Assembly: GCA_037903475.1 (NCBI GenBank)
Contig: JBAJFG010000015.1
Location: 1,302,001 to 1,366,000 of the forward strand
Length of the DNA stretch: 64,000 nucleotides
Origin: Ancylostoma caninum
Taxonomy: Eukaryota; Nematoda; Chromadorea; Rhabditida; Ancylostomatidae
Reading direction: 5' to 3'
Positions within the stretch are counted from its first letter, which is position 1. Each line of letters starts with the position of its first letter. The notes beneath the pieces are model-generated. The model had not been told where the DNA came from. It was given only the letters and a program-made list of their open reading frames with translations, and did not search any database. The position numbers were made by a program, and so were the translations under genes. Shown here one piece after another: positions 61,950-64,000 of the stretch.

Positions 61950-62490
61950 AACAAGATGTCAGCCCGCCTTCGTTCTAAAGCAACTTGTAGACGACTTTTT
62001 AACAAGTAAATAGTTGTCATCATACCATTCAGAAACAGGTTGTTAGCATTCTTTTCTCTAAACACCTTGTCAACAAGAAGAGCCGGAACGAGTTGTTGAC
62101 CACTTTCTAACAAGATACTACTTGCCAGCAAGCTTTTTTTGTTATCGACAAGCCCTAGTGTTCGACAACATGTCAGTAAAAAAAAAGGCAAAAATAAGTT
62201 GCGAGCAAGCTTAGAACCGACATCTTGCCGGCAAAACGGGTAACATCAAGCTGTCGACAAGTTTTGGAGCCAAAAACTTGTCAGCATGGTAATGCGAGAG
62301 CAAGTTTCCAACAAGCTTCGAAACAGACAATTCGCCGACAAGAGAGGGTGACAGCAAGTAGTCGACAAGCTTTGAGACTGGTAAATTCTCAGCATGATAA
62401 TGCGAGAACAAGTTGTCAACAAGCTTAGGTGCGAAGAAATTTCAGATGTGATCGGAAACTTGCCCGCTGAATACTAGTCAGCAAGTTCTT
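61950..62490 (-). repeat. CAACTTGTTGAC-rich dispersed repeat, copy 2 (inverted relative to 47 kb)
   Basis: Reverse-strand partner of 47,166-47,835, including tandem sub-blocks with TCAGCATGRTAATGCGAGAR about 112 bases apart (62,282 and 62,393). Lies just upstream of drag-1. Frames across it are by-products. Confidence 0.7.
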
Positions 62491-62499
62491 ATAAGGGTT

Positions 62500-64000
62500 C
62501 TGAGCTGAAATACATATATGACTCACAAATAGGGTGGGTTTTTAGCTCTCAACTTCTTTTCCAAAGGAAAAAGTTCCAGACATTTCTTGGCTCAAAATAA
62601 GAATTCGCATAAGATTTGGCCTTATAGCATCCAGGCTCGCCCAATTCCTCTAAATAGTCGTTCCTGGCAGGAACTTTCTTTCCTTATTCTCTGCTTCCGG
62701 CTTAGCTGATGTAGAATTTTAAATTTTGCCTATGCCATCGCCCAGATGCGCGAGCACATTTGCGGTAATTTACAATAGGCGACGAAGCAGAATCGATGAG
62801 TTGTGGGGAGCCTTCGAATAAGGTGGAGAAAAGACGGCAAAGACCTTCTCGGAGCAGCGTAGCCAAAAGAACGAAGCAAATAAACGACAAAAATTGGACG
62901 ATGCGGCAGAAACTTTCTTTCTTTGTTTTCAAGGCTTAGCTGGTGTAGAATTTTAAACTTCGCCTATGTCGAAGAACGAAGCAAATAAATGACAAAAAGA
63001 ACCCGAACATGCGGAAGAGAGAAGGTTGAAAAGAAAAGAAGGAAGGATGTTCAGAAGAGCATAACAAAGGCAAGCGCAAGTAAAGTTGGTGTGAATCTGA
63101 AGTTTGTTGGCTGTTTGCCGAGAAACCTCAACTCTTACGGCAAGTCGCGGTTCGGATTACAGAACGATGGGAAAACAATAACAAAGCTGAGCCAGCACTG
63201 ATAAGGAGTCTTGCTCTGAAGTAAGGGGTAAGCATGGAAAGGTTTCTAGGAAAAATAGGGGGGGGGCAAGTTACCCCACCGACGACCGCACAGCTTCTCG
63301 TTGACCCACAACTTTTTCATATGGTTCAGTTTTCTAAAAATGTAACGTAGTTATAATTCTGAGTCAGTATGATTACAAAAATCTATACTGAAATTTTTGT
63401 TAGAAAATTCGGATCAGAGAAAGGAGCCAGAACTTCAAGAATGTCGAAATCCGCGGACTAAGACTTTTGACAATTTTATTCACTTGTTTATCCATTGATA
63501 TATTCTTGTACAAGTCGAAATGAGGTGAAAAATTATATGCAGATAGGAAGAGACTTGACATTAACATAGAACTAACATCGAAAACGCAGGAATAGCTATA
63601 GAGGAGAACGAGCAAGGACGAGGATAACCAAAAAATTGCATTTAGAGAACGAATCACACAATTTCCACAGGATAAGGCTAGCTCAGTAGGATAACACAAA
63701 AAATTTTACGATTGTGGAGATTTTTGCGGAAATAACTCGAAAGGAAATGGCTACACTGGCCCCAATTTAGAAAAAGAACAGACGGAATTTAGAGTTCACA
63801 TAACAGAGGCCAACAACTACATATGTTATTGATAGGCCCAAGCTGAGATCAGTTACTTGTTCCAAAAAGTTAAGTTATTCATTTGACTGGACACCGACAT
63901 TCTGATATCGAATGAGTTGTCTGATCGAGAGCATACACATTCAAACGCCTCTAATGTCCTAAATTTAGTGCAATAAAAAACTTGTTGATAAACATCAACC
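62500..64000. other. Upstream flank of drag-1; small duplications, no gene
   Basis: GCTTAGCTGRTGTAGAATTT occurs at about 62,700 and 62,935, and AACGAAGCAAATAAAYGACA at about 62,868 and 62,973, so a block of about 235 bases is partly duplicated. A G run lies near 63,261. No gene recognised. Confidence 0.5.

Overview
The window looks like nuclear DNA of a clade V (strongylid, hookworm-like) nematode. The evidence is: genes broken into many short exons with TTTTAG/TTTCAG acceptors; an interstitial run of the nematode telomere unit (TTAGGC, at about 51.01 kb); degenerate RTE and CR1 retrotransposons of the type common in hookworm genomes; and protein families (Fer-like SH2 kinases, an RGM/DRAG-1 protein) expected in nematodes. 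The species cannot be named from sequence alone.

Three genes can be modelled well. (1) 21,261 down to 6,360, minus strand: a 13-exon cytoplasmic SH2 tyrosine kinase, 498 residues, with all intron phases agreeing and all catalytic motifs present but no tyrosine in its activation loop. A second minus-strand first exon with the same architecture (TATA box, short Lys/Glu-rich exon, phase-0 donor) lies at 589-681 and its gene continues off the left edge, so these look like tandem paralogues. (2) 44,467-49,760, plus strand: an SLC36-type amino acid transporter in at least nine exons. (3) 61,844 down to about 59,340, minus strand: drag-1, the RGM-family BMP co-receptor, in eight exons, with a one-base reading problem at one junction and an unresolved 3' end. 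Weaker genes are multi-pass membrane proteins at 33.05-33.83 kb and 36.87-37.39 kb, a broken paralogue at 24.96-25.22 kb, and an isolated SLC17-like exon at 56.4 kb.

The rest is mostly mobile and repeat DNA. Retrotransposon remnants lie at 5.0-6.0, 13.07-13.58, 22.5-24.3, 29.9-31.3, 37.7-38.1 and 58.1-58.3 kb. Small inverted-repeat elements are very abundant, many inside the introns of the kinase and transporter genes. Several have long inverted arms (34.64-35.79, 40.75-41.29, 41.34-42.89, 50.03-51.20 and 52.83-54.24 kb). A dispersed element carrying a 59-bp minisatellite occurs at five places (18.1, 19.3, 34.1, 36.0 and 52.0 kb).

The genes do not form an operon. The kinase would signal inside the cell (its relatives are enriched in sperm), the SLC36 protein would move amino acids across a membrane, and DRAG-1 would act at the cell surface in BMP/Sma-Mab signalling. 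Gene models were derived by eye from splice signals, phase and family motifs. No transcript data or database search was available.
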